A DNA stretch of 64,000 nt from assembly GCA_029216955.1 (NCBI GenBank), contig JANAVB010015600.1, positions 27,836,352-27,900,351 on the forward strand, read 5' to 3'. Shown in pieces: positions 1 to 10,256 of the stretch. Under the pieces are notes generated by a model. The model was not told the DNA's origin. It saw nothing but the letters and a program-made list of their open reading frames with translations, and searched no databases. Positions within the stretch are counted from its first letter, which is position 1. Every line of letters starts with the position of its first letter. A program made the position numbers and the translations under genes. The DNA comes from Iris pallida (Eukaryota > Streptophyta > Magnoliopsida > Asparagales > Iridaceae).

Positions 1-405
1 ACAGGATAACGTTGTAGGTATACTTACCTAGGAGGAGTCGCTATGTGATTCCTATTATGGGGTCGCCATCGAGGATCAGACTTTACCTTACAAGGATGTA
101 CCTGCGGGGAAACTCGTCTAGTTTGTTTAGTTGCTCGGGACTTTTTGAGAGCAGTCATTTTTGAGACTATGTATTTTGATACTGGACCTATATCTAGTTT
201 TACGTCTTGGCTATGTATTTGGAACATATTTATATATACGAGATAATTTTGTGTTTGGGATATTTTTGACTCAGTGACATATAGAACTGTTAGCACACTT
301 TGATCTTATCTTGTTTGTCTTTAGAACAACTTACTATGCTTTATCTCAAGCGTAGGATGGACATGACTTGGCCCGGCCCAACAATTTGGGTAGCGGATCG
401 TGACA
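1..405 (+). mobile_element. Right end of a family B LTR (truncated by the window edge)
   Basis: This stretch matches the last ~400 bases of the two complete family B LTRs (about 27161-27553 and 45951-46342), ending in the same tgaca. What follows is not the family B primer-binding site, so this is the end of a 3' LTR or solo LTR, not a 5' LTR. It abuts the internal region of the minus-strand family C element, so I infer insertion into C. The first five flanking bases (ggatg) would be one copy of the target duplication; the other copy is outside the window. Confidence 0.85.
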
Positions 406-599
406 GGATGAGTTTAAAGTGGAAGGGAGTCAAGCTAAAGGAAATCAAGGTAGTCGGACGAGAGTTCGAAATTGGAATCAAGGGAGGAGATCAAGTAAGT
501 GGATGAGATTCTAGACTCTAATCCTATATGCAGGCTCACATTGGTACAGGAACATAACTGAAGTGATAAACTCGACCTGCATGGGCCACCACAAAAACA
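406..599 (-). mobile_element. 5' untranslated leader of a minus-strand family C gypsy element
   Basis: Between the B-type LTR end and the family C LTR lie 194 bases with no coding signal. Positions 576-591 are the reverse complement of tggtggcccatgcagg, the primer-binding tract seen downstream of the 5' LTRs of B1 and A3, placed 8 bases from the C LTR. This makes it the leader of C read right to left. The rest of C (gag, pol, 3' LTR) would lie left of the window. Confidence 0.75.
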
Positions 600-2272
600 T
601 GTAACGTCCTAGTCCCAAAATACCTAGGACTAAGTACGTTGACATGCCAGCTACATACATACGAAGTGTACTCCAATATATGGAACCATCGTATGTATAC
701 ATAAGCTGTAAAATACAGTAAATCACAAACTAAATCTCATCCACCAAATAAAAGAATAATAATATAAATCAACTATGAAATTTGTTATTTATACATGTAG
801 TTGGACGGAGACAAATCCACTACCAACTAATTCAAATGAAAGAAAATATACAAGGACATGATCGATAAAAATGGCAAGATGAACCAAGAGCAATCCTCTT
901 CGAAGAAATGGAGAATAGCACGGTCTTGGCTAGAACAACTGCGAAGAGTCACAAACACACCTGGAAAATTCACCAGGTCCTCAGAGGGACGTAACAAGAT
1001 ACATAAAGAACATAACACATAACTGAATATATATAATATGTCATAAATCACCAGTAAAGTAAAATAGTTCCAATCGTAACAAGATCCAATACCTCATCAT
1101 CGAAATAGTGGACTACCCTTACACCAAACAGGGACAAGGGGTAGTGCACCATACCGCGATGCGACAATATCCCAGGCTACTAAAGGAACGGGGTGACATG
1201 ATATTGACTATGGTACCTAACCGTTCTAATGTGTTTATGCAGTTAAGAACAAACCTTTCGTCGCATGAGCCCTAACTGTAAATAGGATCTGTTTGTAGAA
1301 GCATAGAAAAGAATAAAGAAAGGTCCATGCGGCCAAGGATCCCCATGCGGCTCAGAGAGCCCATGCGGCTCAGGGATCCATAGGCTCAAGAGTCTATGCG
1401 GCTCGAATAGTTCCATGCGGCTCAGAGAGGAGCCACGTGGCCTGTAAACGGCTCTTCCCTTTGTCCTTTACTGAATTAAATACCTTGACGGCTGACAGCT
1501 CTGACAAATGATAGCTCTGACGCAAAGATACAATTATGACTCCGTCATAATGGCAGACTCCTAGGGAAAGAAGGAAATCTCTGACACAATCTCCCGAAAT
1601 CCAGAAACCTTCATGCGGCCTTGACACGTGGACAGTCGCATGCGGCTCAAGTAGAGACCACCCCATGCGGCTCAGGCCGAAGCTGTCCCATGCGGCTCAG
1701 ACCGAAGCCATCCCATGCGGCTCAGGCAGAGGCTACCACATGCGGCTCACTAGGACTATCTTCATGCGGCTCACTGAGAGCCACCCATCATGCGGTCACC
1801 TACGCTCATGCGGCTCAGATCATCACCATGCGGTTCAAACGTTCAGGGGCCACTCCCAAGCAGCCTTGACACGTGGCCAGCCTTATGTGGCTCTATGGGG
1901 AGCAATCCTCATGCGGCTCCGATTTCCTCAGTGGCTCGTGGTTAAGACACGTTGGCATGATAGTGGGACATGTGGCATCAAATCGATCGAAATCCTCAAC
2001 AAATCCTAATAAAATATTGGGATCAAATTAGAACATTTGCAATCAAGCAAATCAATGACACATGGCGGAAAATCCGAGATTGGCATGACAAATCATGAGG
2101 ATTTATGTCAATAATCATTAATTACCCACAAAAGATTTGATGCAATCACATTAATTGCTCAAATCTCTTATATTCAAGATGAACGGCCCAGATTCAGTGA
2201 TCCTTAGCCGCCGACTTTTGAGAATGGGCAATCATTGTGAACCCTAGTGATGCCCCCACCTCTTATAAATAG

Positions 2273-2285
2273 NNNNNNNNNNNNN
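2273..2285. other. Assembly gap (13 N) flanked by a ~1.04-kb direct duplication
   Basis: Sequence 1234-2272 (flank plus LTR up to tataaatag) recurs as 2286-3323 with only scattered single-base changes and indels. The second copy continues into the rest of the LTR and the first stops at the N run. The duplicated part includes C LTR sequence outside D. This is what two overlapping but unmerged contig ends look like. Confidence 0.85.
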
Positions 2286-3314
2286 TTATGCAGTTAAGAA
2301 CAAACCTTTCGTCGCATGAGCCCTAACTGTAAATAGGATCTGTTTGTAGAAGCATAGAAAAGAATAAAGAAAGGTCCATGCGGCCAAGGATCCCCATGCG
2401 GCTCAGAGAGCCCATGCGGCTCAGGGATCCATAGGCTCAAGAGTATATGCGGCTCGAATAGTTCCATGCGGCTCAGAGAGGAGCCACGTGGCCTGTAAAC
2501 GGCTCTTCCCTTTGTCCTTTACTGAATTAAATACCTTGACGGCTGACAGCTCTGACAAATGATAGCTCTGACGCAAAGATACAATTATGACTCCGTCATA
2601 ATGGCAGACTCCTAGGGAAAGAAGGAAATCTCTGACACAATCTCCCGAAATCCAGAAACCTTCATGCGGCCTTGACACGTGGACAGTCGCATGCGGCTCA
2701 AGTAGAGACCACCCCATGCGGCTCAGGCCGAAGCTGTCCCATGCGGCTCAGACCGAAGCCATCCCATGCGGCTCAGGCAGAGGCTACCACATGCGGCTCA
2801 CTAGGACTATCTTCATGCGGCTCACTGAGAAGCCACCCATCATGCGGTCACCTACGCTCATGCGGCTCAGATCATCACCATGCGGTTCAAACGTTCAGGG
2901 GCCACTCCCAAGCAGCCTTGACACGTGGCCAGCCTTATGTGGCTCTATGGGGAGCAATCCTCATGCGGCTCCGATTTCCTCAGTGGCTCGTGGTTAAGAC
3001 ACGTGGCATGATAGTGGGACATGTGGCATCAAATCGATCGAAATCCATCAACAAATCCTAATAAAATATTGGGATCAAATTAGAACATTTGCAATCAAGC
3101 AAATCAATGACACATGGCGGAAAATCCGAGATTGGCATGACAAATCATGAGGATTTATGTCAATAATCATTAATTACCCACAAAAGATTTGATGCAATCA
3201 CATTAATTGCTCAAATCTCTTATATTCAAGATGAACGGCCCAGATTCAGTGATCCTTAGCCGCCGACTTTTGAGAATGGGCAATCATTGTGAACCCTAGT
3301 GATGCCCCCACTCT

Positions 3315-3323
3315 TATAAATAG
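3315..3323 (+). promoter_or_regulatory. TATA box of the D 5' LTR
   Basis: tataaatag lies about 370 bases before the LTR end; the same box is at 11230-11238 in the 3' LTR with the same flanks (ctcttataaatagcaagg). Both copies are intact, so either LTR could in principle start transcripts. Confidence 0.6.
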
Positions 3324-3686
3324 CAAGGTGCCATTCCCTTGCAAAAGAGGAGAGTCTATTATATTTAAAAAGAAGACACAGAGATCCAGAAAGCCAGAGA
3401 GAGAATACATAGAGATCGAAAGGAGAGCATTCCTTCACCAACGCCAAGCAGTTCTTCTACAGAGCCAAGGCTGCACCCGATCGTCCAAGGAGTAAGGCAG
3501 AGCGGCCGTCGTTTTCCCGATCCTCTATCGTCACCCCCCAGAATCTAAAATAAATAATTGTACTTAGATTGTTGTACCTAGGCTTTCGTCCCTAGGCTTT
3601 CTTTGTACAAGCGAGTTTGTATTGTCAAGTAAAAGTCCAGTCCTCCGATAATTGTTCTTTTCTTTTATATTTTATGGCAAACACGA

Positions 3687-3704
3687 TGGCGACTCTGCTG
3701 GGGA
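3687..3704 (+). other. Primer-binding site of D
   Basis: tggcgactctgctgggga begins three bases after the 5' LTR end. It starts with TGG, as needed to pair with a tRNA CCA end, and resembles the tggcg...ggga sites of Tat/Ogre-type elements. I do not assign the tRNA. Confidence 0.65.
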
Positions 3705-4081
3705 CAAACTTCTCCACGGCTGAGGAGTTGGTGACGCAATCGGATGCAGCCAAACTTGGCTCTATGCAACAGAAGATGGTCGTCCGCTTCGACCAACAGG
3801 CGTTTGAAGAAATGCTCTCCGACGGGAGCGCTGGCCCGGTCCAGAAGCAAACCCGCACAAAGAAGGCTCGCTGGGAGTGGAGGCCAAAATCATTTGCTCC
3901 TTCCCAAGCCTTGGACATAGTACTCTCTGCTACCCAAGACGGCGAAGGCGATTCTCATGCGGCCCCACTTCAAGCCATAGAGGACTCTGCTGTCCCCAAG
4001 TCCGGCAGAAGAAAGCACTACGATGCTGGACTTGCAGGGACAAAGATTGATTCTATGTGCTCCAAGAGGAAGCCGAACACT

Positions 4082-4261
4082 CATGCGGCCAAGACTGCCA
4101 GCCGCATGTATGATGCTCATGCGGCTGAAACTGTGAGCCGCATGAAGAATGTCTATGCGGCCAGATCTTCCAACCGTATGGAGAAAACTCATGCGGCCGA
4201 GACTTCCAGCCACATGAAGAAAGCCTATGCGGCTACAACTGCCAGCCGCATGAAGACCGCT
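4082..4261 (+). repeat. Five 36-bp coding repeats built on CATGCGGC / GCCGCATG
   Basis: Five consecutive 36-bp units encode 12-residue repeats of the form HAAxTxSRMxxA (variants start YAA). Each DNA unit holds catgcggc near its start and, in the less diverged units, gccgcatg about ten bases later, so each unit is an inverted pair. The same motif fills the D LTRs. The in-frame period and conserved His-Ala-Ala / Ser-Arg-Met anchors suggest selection on the protein as well as duplication. Confidence 0.85.
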
Positions 4262-5178
4262 GACTCCAGCCGCATACTGCCTGCTCCTCGCAGCTCAGGC
4301 TCAGTCTTCGATCGCCTCTCTTATGATCCCGATATCTCATATGCCCAAGAGAATATATCTGACTCTCTGCAGCATCACTCAGACTCTTCTTACTATACGC
4401 CTTCGGGCGCTCAAGTGAAGAAGTCAAGGGCAGCGCGAGCTCGGCGAGCTCAGTCGATTGTCTCAACCTCTAACCATCCGAGCGCTCCACATACTGTTAT
4501 ACGGGCCTCTAATGGAAAGTTGTACAGAACCACTCGAGTCCAGCCCCCGGCGGCAAATGGATGGAGTGGTTCCCAAAAGTCTTCCAAAACCAAGGGAGCA
4601 AACATGGTCGCTCCAGACCCGTCTGACTTGCGTGAGGTTATCCTCCACAAACACAAAAAAAGAGAAGAATCCCCGGCATGCAAAAAGTCCTCCCATGGAC
4701 GTCACTGTACTTAAATCATTGTCAACTGCTGTTGCAACAACGCGACAGCAAGAGAAGACCGATAATCTGTTTTCCAAAGACTGCAACGACCAAGCTCAGA
4801 GGACGAAGTGCCTCTCATCGTCTCTTGCAACTCCACTCAGAAAATTCCTGCTGATGGGAGAGAAAAGAAGATAAACGTTTCCAGCTCGAAGATGTCAACC
4901 ACTGCGACTAAGAAATCGTCGTATAAACGGTTGTCCACCACCGGAGTATTCCAAGGTACCCGTTCGAAGACGAAATCTGCTACAGCAAGATATTCATCAT
5001 CCGCACCGCTGGGGATCTCTGAAACAGGGGGTAGCACTCCTCAGAACATCTACAATAATCCGATGTTCCAATGGGACGAGTCCGAGGAAGCAACTCTTCC
5101 GTCAGACACAGCAAATACCGACGTCTCCGAGGACGTCCACGACTCTCAAGATGAAGCAAGCTCTAAAGTTGGGGGGGT

Positions 5179-8100
5179 ACTATTCCATCCGAGTCCAAAC
5201 TAGAAGAGAACATTCCCACATACCCTGATGACTTCTCTGTACAGGGGTATGACTCGGAGGGCACGTCCTCCACCGTTCCTTCCATCTCCCCTCATGTAAG
5301 GACGGCGTTCATGACGGACAGCGACCAAGGTGGTTCCAGTGATCGCCAATGCATCGACACTCTGGAGGCCATACTATATGCCTTGGTCAAGTCTGTAGAC
5401 GAGATTAAAGCGGCTCTTCTAACTCTGCAGGAAGGGGCGCCTGGCCAAACAAGCGCGGGTCCCACGGTCAATGCGGACTCGAATACAGCGGCACCGAACC
5501 CGAGCAATAATCCTTCTGAAATGACGGCTCCCACCGCTGCAGATGATGCCAGAAAAGCAAGAAGAGAGGTCCAGGAGCTCCGAGCCATGTTTCACGCTCG
5601 AGAAAACTCTCAAGACCTCAGAATACGGCAACCATACCCTGCTGCATGGAGGGATATCCCCTTTCCACCAAGATATAAGCCGTTCAACATCAATCCCTAT
5701 GATGGCAAGACCTCCGCAAGTCGGTAAATCACTTACTTCGAGGTCACCACCGACCATCTGCCCCATGAGGATGCCATCCTCACACGATTATTCATTGGGT
5801 CATTGGAAGGAGTCGCCTTCGACTGGTATCGCAACCTGCCAGACAACTGCATCCACTCCTTCGCCAGCTTCAAGCGCATGTTCTTGGAGAGATTCTACGA
5901 AGTAGGGTAGGACGTCACAATGTCCACTCTCATGGACGTCGTCCAAGGGGAGAAGGAGCTGACAAGGAACAATATCGAGCGGTTTCACCAAACCGTAATG
6001 AAGTTGCCGTCTGGTAATCTGGATTCCTCCCTAATTGAAATTTGCCAAAAGAGATTGCTTCCAGCAATCAGTCTCTGGATGGGTGAAAGTCAATTTAAGG
6101 ACTGGAAGACGTTTATCATCAGTGCCACTAGCGCCGAAGAACGGTTGAAGAAGGCTCGCCAACTGGGATTGCACATCTCGGAGGAAGAGAACAAGGGCAA
6201 GCGTCCTAATACCAACAACGATAATGGGGGTAGCCCTTCCAACAATCGGGACAACTGGGGTAAACAGGCTATGGTGGCCGACACAGCCCAGAAACCTGAG
6301 TCAAAACCGGCAGACAAACAATGGTCGCAAATAACCTACTCCTTCGAAGACGGCCACGTCAAGCCCATCTTGGACATGCTCATACAAGAAGACAGAATTC
6401 AGCTCCCTCCACCAAGACGGGAACCTCGGCCGGCAGAAATGGAGAACCCGAAGTACTGTCATTACCACCGCTACGTCCACCATGCTACGCACGACTGCTA
6501 CCAACTGAAACGATACATCCAACATCTCATCGATTCGAACGCTCTGGCCATCGATTTCGAGGAGGTAACTGTGGCGGCCAATATGGTGTCCATACAATTC
6601 GGTAGCTTCCCTCCAACAGAGACTCAAGATGGGGTGGTACCCATCCCTCTGGCGACGATGGAGATTGCTAATCTTCCACCTCCTCGGGATCAGGTTGCTG
6701 GTCTAGTGTCCCTCACCACATCACGGAGGAAGATCATGTGGGTCCATCCGGACCTGGTACTTGAAGTGACTCAGTACACACCACCTTCCATTCGTAAGAA
6801 GAAGAGTGGAAAAGTCAGATCCTGTCGCACAATCTCGACAGATGTCGAAAAAGTCACGGCTGTCGTTGCCCGATCTGGCGCACAATCCCAACCCGTGGCT
6901 GAGAACTCAACTGAAGATCATCAACCAGCTGCTGCTGACGCCCCAAGACCTTCTCAGCCTCCGACGACCGACAAGCCTAGACCGAAGGAAACTCGCTTTG
7001 ACAAATCCCTCCGAAAAGAGACACCTCAGGGGCTGGAGAGGCCCTATAACTTCGACATCTTGGCGCAATTGGCCAACACACCAGCCAAATTATCATTATA
7101 CGAGCTCCAGAGACTCTCAAAGGATGTTCGCGTGACTTTGAGCGATGCCCTCCAGAATGCCGACGTATATCTGGCTCAGGTCAATCTCACGGGAGAGAGC
7201 CCGCCTGCAAATCTCCAAGATAGCGCTTGTACAGGAGCAATGCCCAATATTATCTTCACTCCACAGGATATGCTCATCAAAACTAATCTGCACGACCGTC
7301 CGTTATACTACACCGGATACATCGGAGACGTAAAGGTGGACCGAATGCACATTGATCCTGGCTCTTCCATAAGCATCATCCCGAAGGGTCTGCTACATCA
7401 TCACCGCATTCCTATGCATCGTCTGACACCAACAAGCACCGCCATCAGCGGTTTCAATTCGGGCAGGAGCTACCCGATCGGAAAGATTCACCTGAAGTGC
7501 CAAATTGGCGATCTCCAGTCAGAAGTGACCTGTTACGTCATAGATGCGGACACTTCTTACAACATCCTCTTGGGATGCCCTTGGATACATGATTATATGA
7601 TCGTGCCATCTACGCTGCACCAATGCTTCAAGTACGTCGACAAACACGGCTTTGTGAGGACAGAATTTGCCGACATCGATCCCTTCAAAGGAGTCGAATC
7701 CTACTACTCGAATTCCTGCTTATACGAGAATTCGAAGAGACACCTGGATGAAGATGTACAGGCCCGAACTGAAACGGCCTTAGGATCAGAAGAACCTCTG
7801 ACGATCCACCTCCAAGCTCGCAAACCGGGCAAATTCGCACCCCTTACGGCCGCTCTGCATAAGGATGCGATCAGCCTCTCGGCACAAGAAGGGCAAATGA
7901 TAATCCGGCTGCCAAGGTCCGGCCAAGCGTCGAGACCCATAACGAAGCCACTGACAATCAGACTACCTAGAGTCGGCCAGCCACAAGCAGAGAAGTTCAA
8001 TCCCTCTGACAAGCCAATGACGATACGTCTTCCCAAGAAGAATCGTCACTCCGATGCAAAGTCTGGGGCTTCTAGCGAACCAACAACTCCCCGCCCAGCA

Positions 8101-8304
8101 TCGAGTACCAAACTGGGGGTCGCTAGTTTGCCAACAACTCAACGCTCGGCTCCACCAGCAGAACCCCTGACGATCAAGCTGCCCAAGTCATCCTCTCAAT
8201 CTGCATTTACACAGGGGGTGGCCGAAAAAGAGTCAGAGCTGGCCAAGTATGTGGCTGCTCACACTGAGACTTTCTCATGTTGCCCGTTAACGGCAAGTTC
8301 CTGA
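5179..8304 (+). pseudogene. D gag-protease polyprotein (two stops)
   Basis: The first frame is open from about 5179 to 8304 except for TAA at 5725-5727 and TAG at 5908-5910; the final segment (5920-8304) is 794 codons with no break. Order: a retrotransposon gag domain (FDWYRNLP at about 5818, then the stretch through the second stop to about 6200), a degenerate zinc knuckle CHYHRYVHHATHDC at about 6457, and a retropepsin-like domain at about 7310-7650 with the active-site tetrad region read as IDPGSS (7351). Asp-Pro-Gly replaces the usual Asp-Ser/Thr-Gly, and a later LLGCPWI motif fits the conserved hydrophobic-Gly of such proteases. The tail (7795-8200) holds repeated TIRLPK-like motifs. No RT, RNase H or integrase follows. 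Confidence 0.8.
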
Positions 8305-8341
8305 AGAAGTATTACGTCCAAAACGACATCCTAAAAAAAAT
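8305..8341 (+). pseudogene. Possible remnant of the D pol C-terminus
   Basis: In a different frame from gag-protease, positions about 8284-8310 read PVNGKFLKKYY. This resembles the final residues of gypsy integrase polyproteins. If so, RT, RNase H and most of integrase were removed by a deletion joining the protease linker to the last codons of pol. The match is short and is inference. Confidence 0.35.
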
Positions 8342-8757
8342 CCAGATTGGTGAGTTATGTACCCCCCGGTGCTGCTGAACTCACATTCCGCCTCCAAATT
8401 TCCCAGATTATTGAGCCATGTACCCGCTGGTACCGCTGAACTCATATTCACAAGATTCCAGTTTATCGAATCATGTACCTGCTGGTACCGCTGAACTCAT
8501 ATTCACAAAATTCCAGATTGCTGAGTCATGTACCCTCTGGTACCGCTGAACTCACATCCTTCTACCACTAATATCCCAGATTATCAAGTTATGTACCTTT
8601 CGGTACCACTGAACTCACATTCTTCCTCTATAAAAAAACCCAGATTATTGAGTTATGTACCTTCTAGTACCTCTGAACTTACACTTTGATTCCAAAATCC
8701 CTGGATTGTCGAGTTATGTACCCGCTGGTACCCCTGAACTTATATTCCGGTCACTCT
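8342..8757 (+). repeat. Minisatellite 1 of D, about seven 55-64-bp units
   Basis: Units begin cagatt(a/g), continue with gagttatgtacc, and carry gctggtaccgctgaactca. Each contains a short palindrome, gtacc-gct-ggtac or a variant, so each could form a small hairpin. There is no conserved frame through the units. It occupies the place where pol would be expected. Confidence 0.85.
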
Positions 8758-8882
8758 TTTAGGGAGAAAATTATGTATAACCATACCTCTGAACTTTCTT
8801 CCTGAAAGAGCTCCTTCCTCATGATCCACTAGCTGCACTTCCAGTGCACAAAAAGGGTAACAGATCCACAAATTTCTAAAAA

Positions 8883-9347
8883 CAACCATGTCGATGTTAC
8901 CTCTGAGTCGTCTCAATTTCGCCAAAAACAAATCATCCCTCTACATAGAACTTCCATGTCCTCATTACCTCTGAGTCGTTCTATGTACCTCCTTCATTGA
9001 GCCCACTCCTGCCATATCCTCATTACCTCTGAGTGGGAAGGCTCCGTCGAAGAAACCCTCATGCTTGCCATGTCCTCATTACCTCTGAGTAAGTATATTG
9101 ATTCCCTTTCGACTTATTATCTGTACCCACAACCGGAGTACGCCAAGGATGGTAGGTCCACAAATATCCTTCGTTGAGTCCACTCCTGCCATGTCCTCAT
9201 TACCTCTGAGTAGGAAGATTCCGCGATGAAAAAAGTCCTCATACTTGCTATGTCCTCATTACCTCTGAGTAAGTATGTTGGTTCCCTTTCATCCTATTAT
9301 CCGTATCCTAAGCCAGGGTATGCCAAGGATAATAGGTCCACAAAAAG
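8883..9347 (+). repeat. Minisatellite 2 of D with a 177-bp higher-order repeat
   Basis: The core catgtcctcattacctctga recurs six times (first copy diverged). On top of this, a 177-bp block is present twice, 8991-9167 and 9168-9347, each with two cores and a shared tail ending ggtaggtccacaa or aataggtccacaa. A short ORF through copy 2 (9226-9591, plus) is an accident of the repeat. Confidence 0.8.
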
Positions 9348-9587
9348 CCTCTCATTGGGGCAACTACTACAAGCAAAGAATGGAGCGAATGTATTTCGGT
9401 CATTCAAAATTGGTTACATTCACATGACTATATCTTATGAGCAAGCCAGAAAAGTTCTCTATCATTTCATTCAGACAAAAATGAAGAAGATTACATTGAT
9501 GACCGAAGGAAGCGAAACACAAACCGCAGTAAAAGACAGACAAAAATATCAAGACAAAAGATGGACATTTATGAGAGCCCACGAATC

Positions 9588-9848
9588 CTAGTTACGGGAG
9601 CGCATATACCAATCCCTCAACCATTTTACGTATAAAGGATCTACTTGAGCAAAATCCTCGTCCGGAGTAGGAAGGTCAGAACTCCCAGTACTACCGCCGT
9701 CAGAATGGGGCTCCTCCTTTACGGCAATAGGCACCAGCTCTCCTTTCTGTTCCTCCGTTGTTGATATTACCTCCTCCTTAACAAACGATAACTCTCGTTT
9801 GTGAGGAGGCAGCAGCTCTTCCTTCACAATGATCTCAGCCTTCGGCAA
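9588..9848 (-). CDS. Small antisense ORF in D with three VKEE motifs (unknown)
   Basis: An 86-residue ORF on the strand opposite to gag-protease lies between the minisatellites and the 3' LTR. The product is acidic, with three regularly spaced VKEE tetrapeptides (IVKEE, FVKEE, AVKEE), each fitting the hydrophobic-Lys-x-Glu consensus for SUMO attachment, then a Ser/Gly/Asp-rich stretch and a basic C-terminus (WLRDWYMRSRN). I recognise no family. Tat-lineage elements such as Grande are known to carry extra ORFs, some antisense, in this position, which is why I list it. It could be chance: the length is modest and no promoter is evident. Confidence 0.35.
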   Translation of the reverse strand: MPKAEIIVKEELLPPHKRELSFVKEEVISTTEEQKGELVPIAVKEEPHSDGGSTGSSDLPTPDEDFAQVDPLYVKWLRDWYMRSRN

Positions 9849-9894
9849 GGGTGCTGCAAAGAAACAAAGTTAGATGGTCAGAGCCTTCAGACGA

Positions 9895-10195
9895 ACTCAT
9901 GCGATTCTGTTCAGAGGGACTACATGCGCTTCAGTTCAAAAGGCGCCTATGCGGTTCGGTCGTTCTCATACGGCTCGGACATGGAGCATACCCCATGCGG
10001 CTCGGACATGAGACGTACATACGGCACACATGAATATGACAGCAAATCAAAGGCAATCAATGCAAAGATTTGCACACGTGGCATGAAGACGTGACAAGGA
10101 GCCTATGCGGCCAGAAAGTCCATGCGGCTGGGACATCAATGCGGCTGGGACATCCATGCGGCCAGAACATCATATGCGGCCAGAGGAGTTACACA
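9895..10195 (+). repeat. CATGCGG motif cluster before the D 3' LTR
   Basis: About ten copies of catgcgg, atacgg or close variants, mostly followed by cc or ct, spaced 15-40 bases. No coding frame is supported. Same motif as in the LTRs, but outside the LTR proper. Confidence 0.7.
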
Positions 10196-10245
10196 TAGTC
10201 ATGCTTCTTATTCAAAGTATTTCAATTTTGCAAATTAAAAACTTT

Positions 10246-10256
10246 GAAGGGGGTCT
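10246..10256 (+). other. Polypurine tract of D
   Basis: gaagggggtct lies directly before the 3' LTR start (10257), the expected place for the plus-strand primer. Confidence 0.65.

Larger units (their letters stand above)
1294..3683 (+). repeat. D 5' LTR (contains a duplicated contig end and a 13-N gap)
   Basis: The LTR starts tgtagaag and ends caaaca. The complete copy is 2345-3683 (1339 bp), matching the 1341-bp 3' LTR. Positions 1294-2272 are a second partial copy lying before the gap. Most of the LTR is taken up by clusters of catgcggct motifs (about 1327-1915 and 2378-2970). A TATA box, tataaatag, is at 3315-3323, followed by a purine-rich transcript start region. If the gap is an unmerged overlap, the real LTR is about 1.34 kb. 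Confidence 0.85.
3617..5203 (+). pseudogene. D N-terminal ORF (function unknown, repeat-bearing)
   Basis: An open frame runs 3617-4714 (365 codons); the likeliest start is the ATG at 3674, which precedes the primer-binding site. The frame is lost near 4700, is briefly open in the third frame, and resumes in the original frame at about 4808-5203. I recognise no domain. The protein is rich in Ser, Thr, Lys and Ala and contains five 12-residue repeats (see 4082-4261). It lies upstream of the gag core and may be its N-terminal extension: a homopolymer of seven G (about 5171-5177) separates the frames, and removing one base would link this ORF to the gag frame. Structural or disordered gag N-terminus is the simplest reading; no function is claimed. 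Confidence 0.5.

Noticed and set aside
1327..2970. Regularly spaced catgcggct repeats as a CRISPR array
   Set aside because: Plant DNA, motif only nine bases with variable spacing, inside an LTR, no cas genes.
9226..9591. 121-codon plus-strand ORF after minisatellite 2
   Set aside because: It starts inside the repeat, follows its unit and has no recognisable domain or conserved partner in the other repeat copy.
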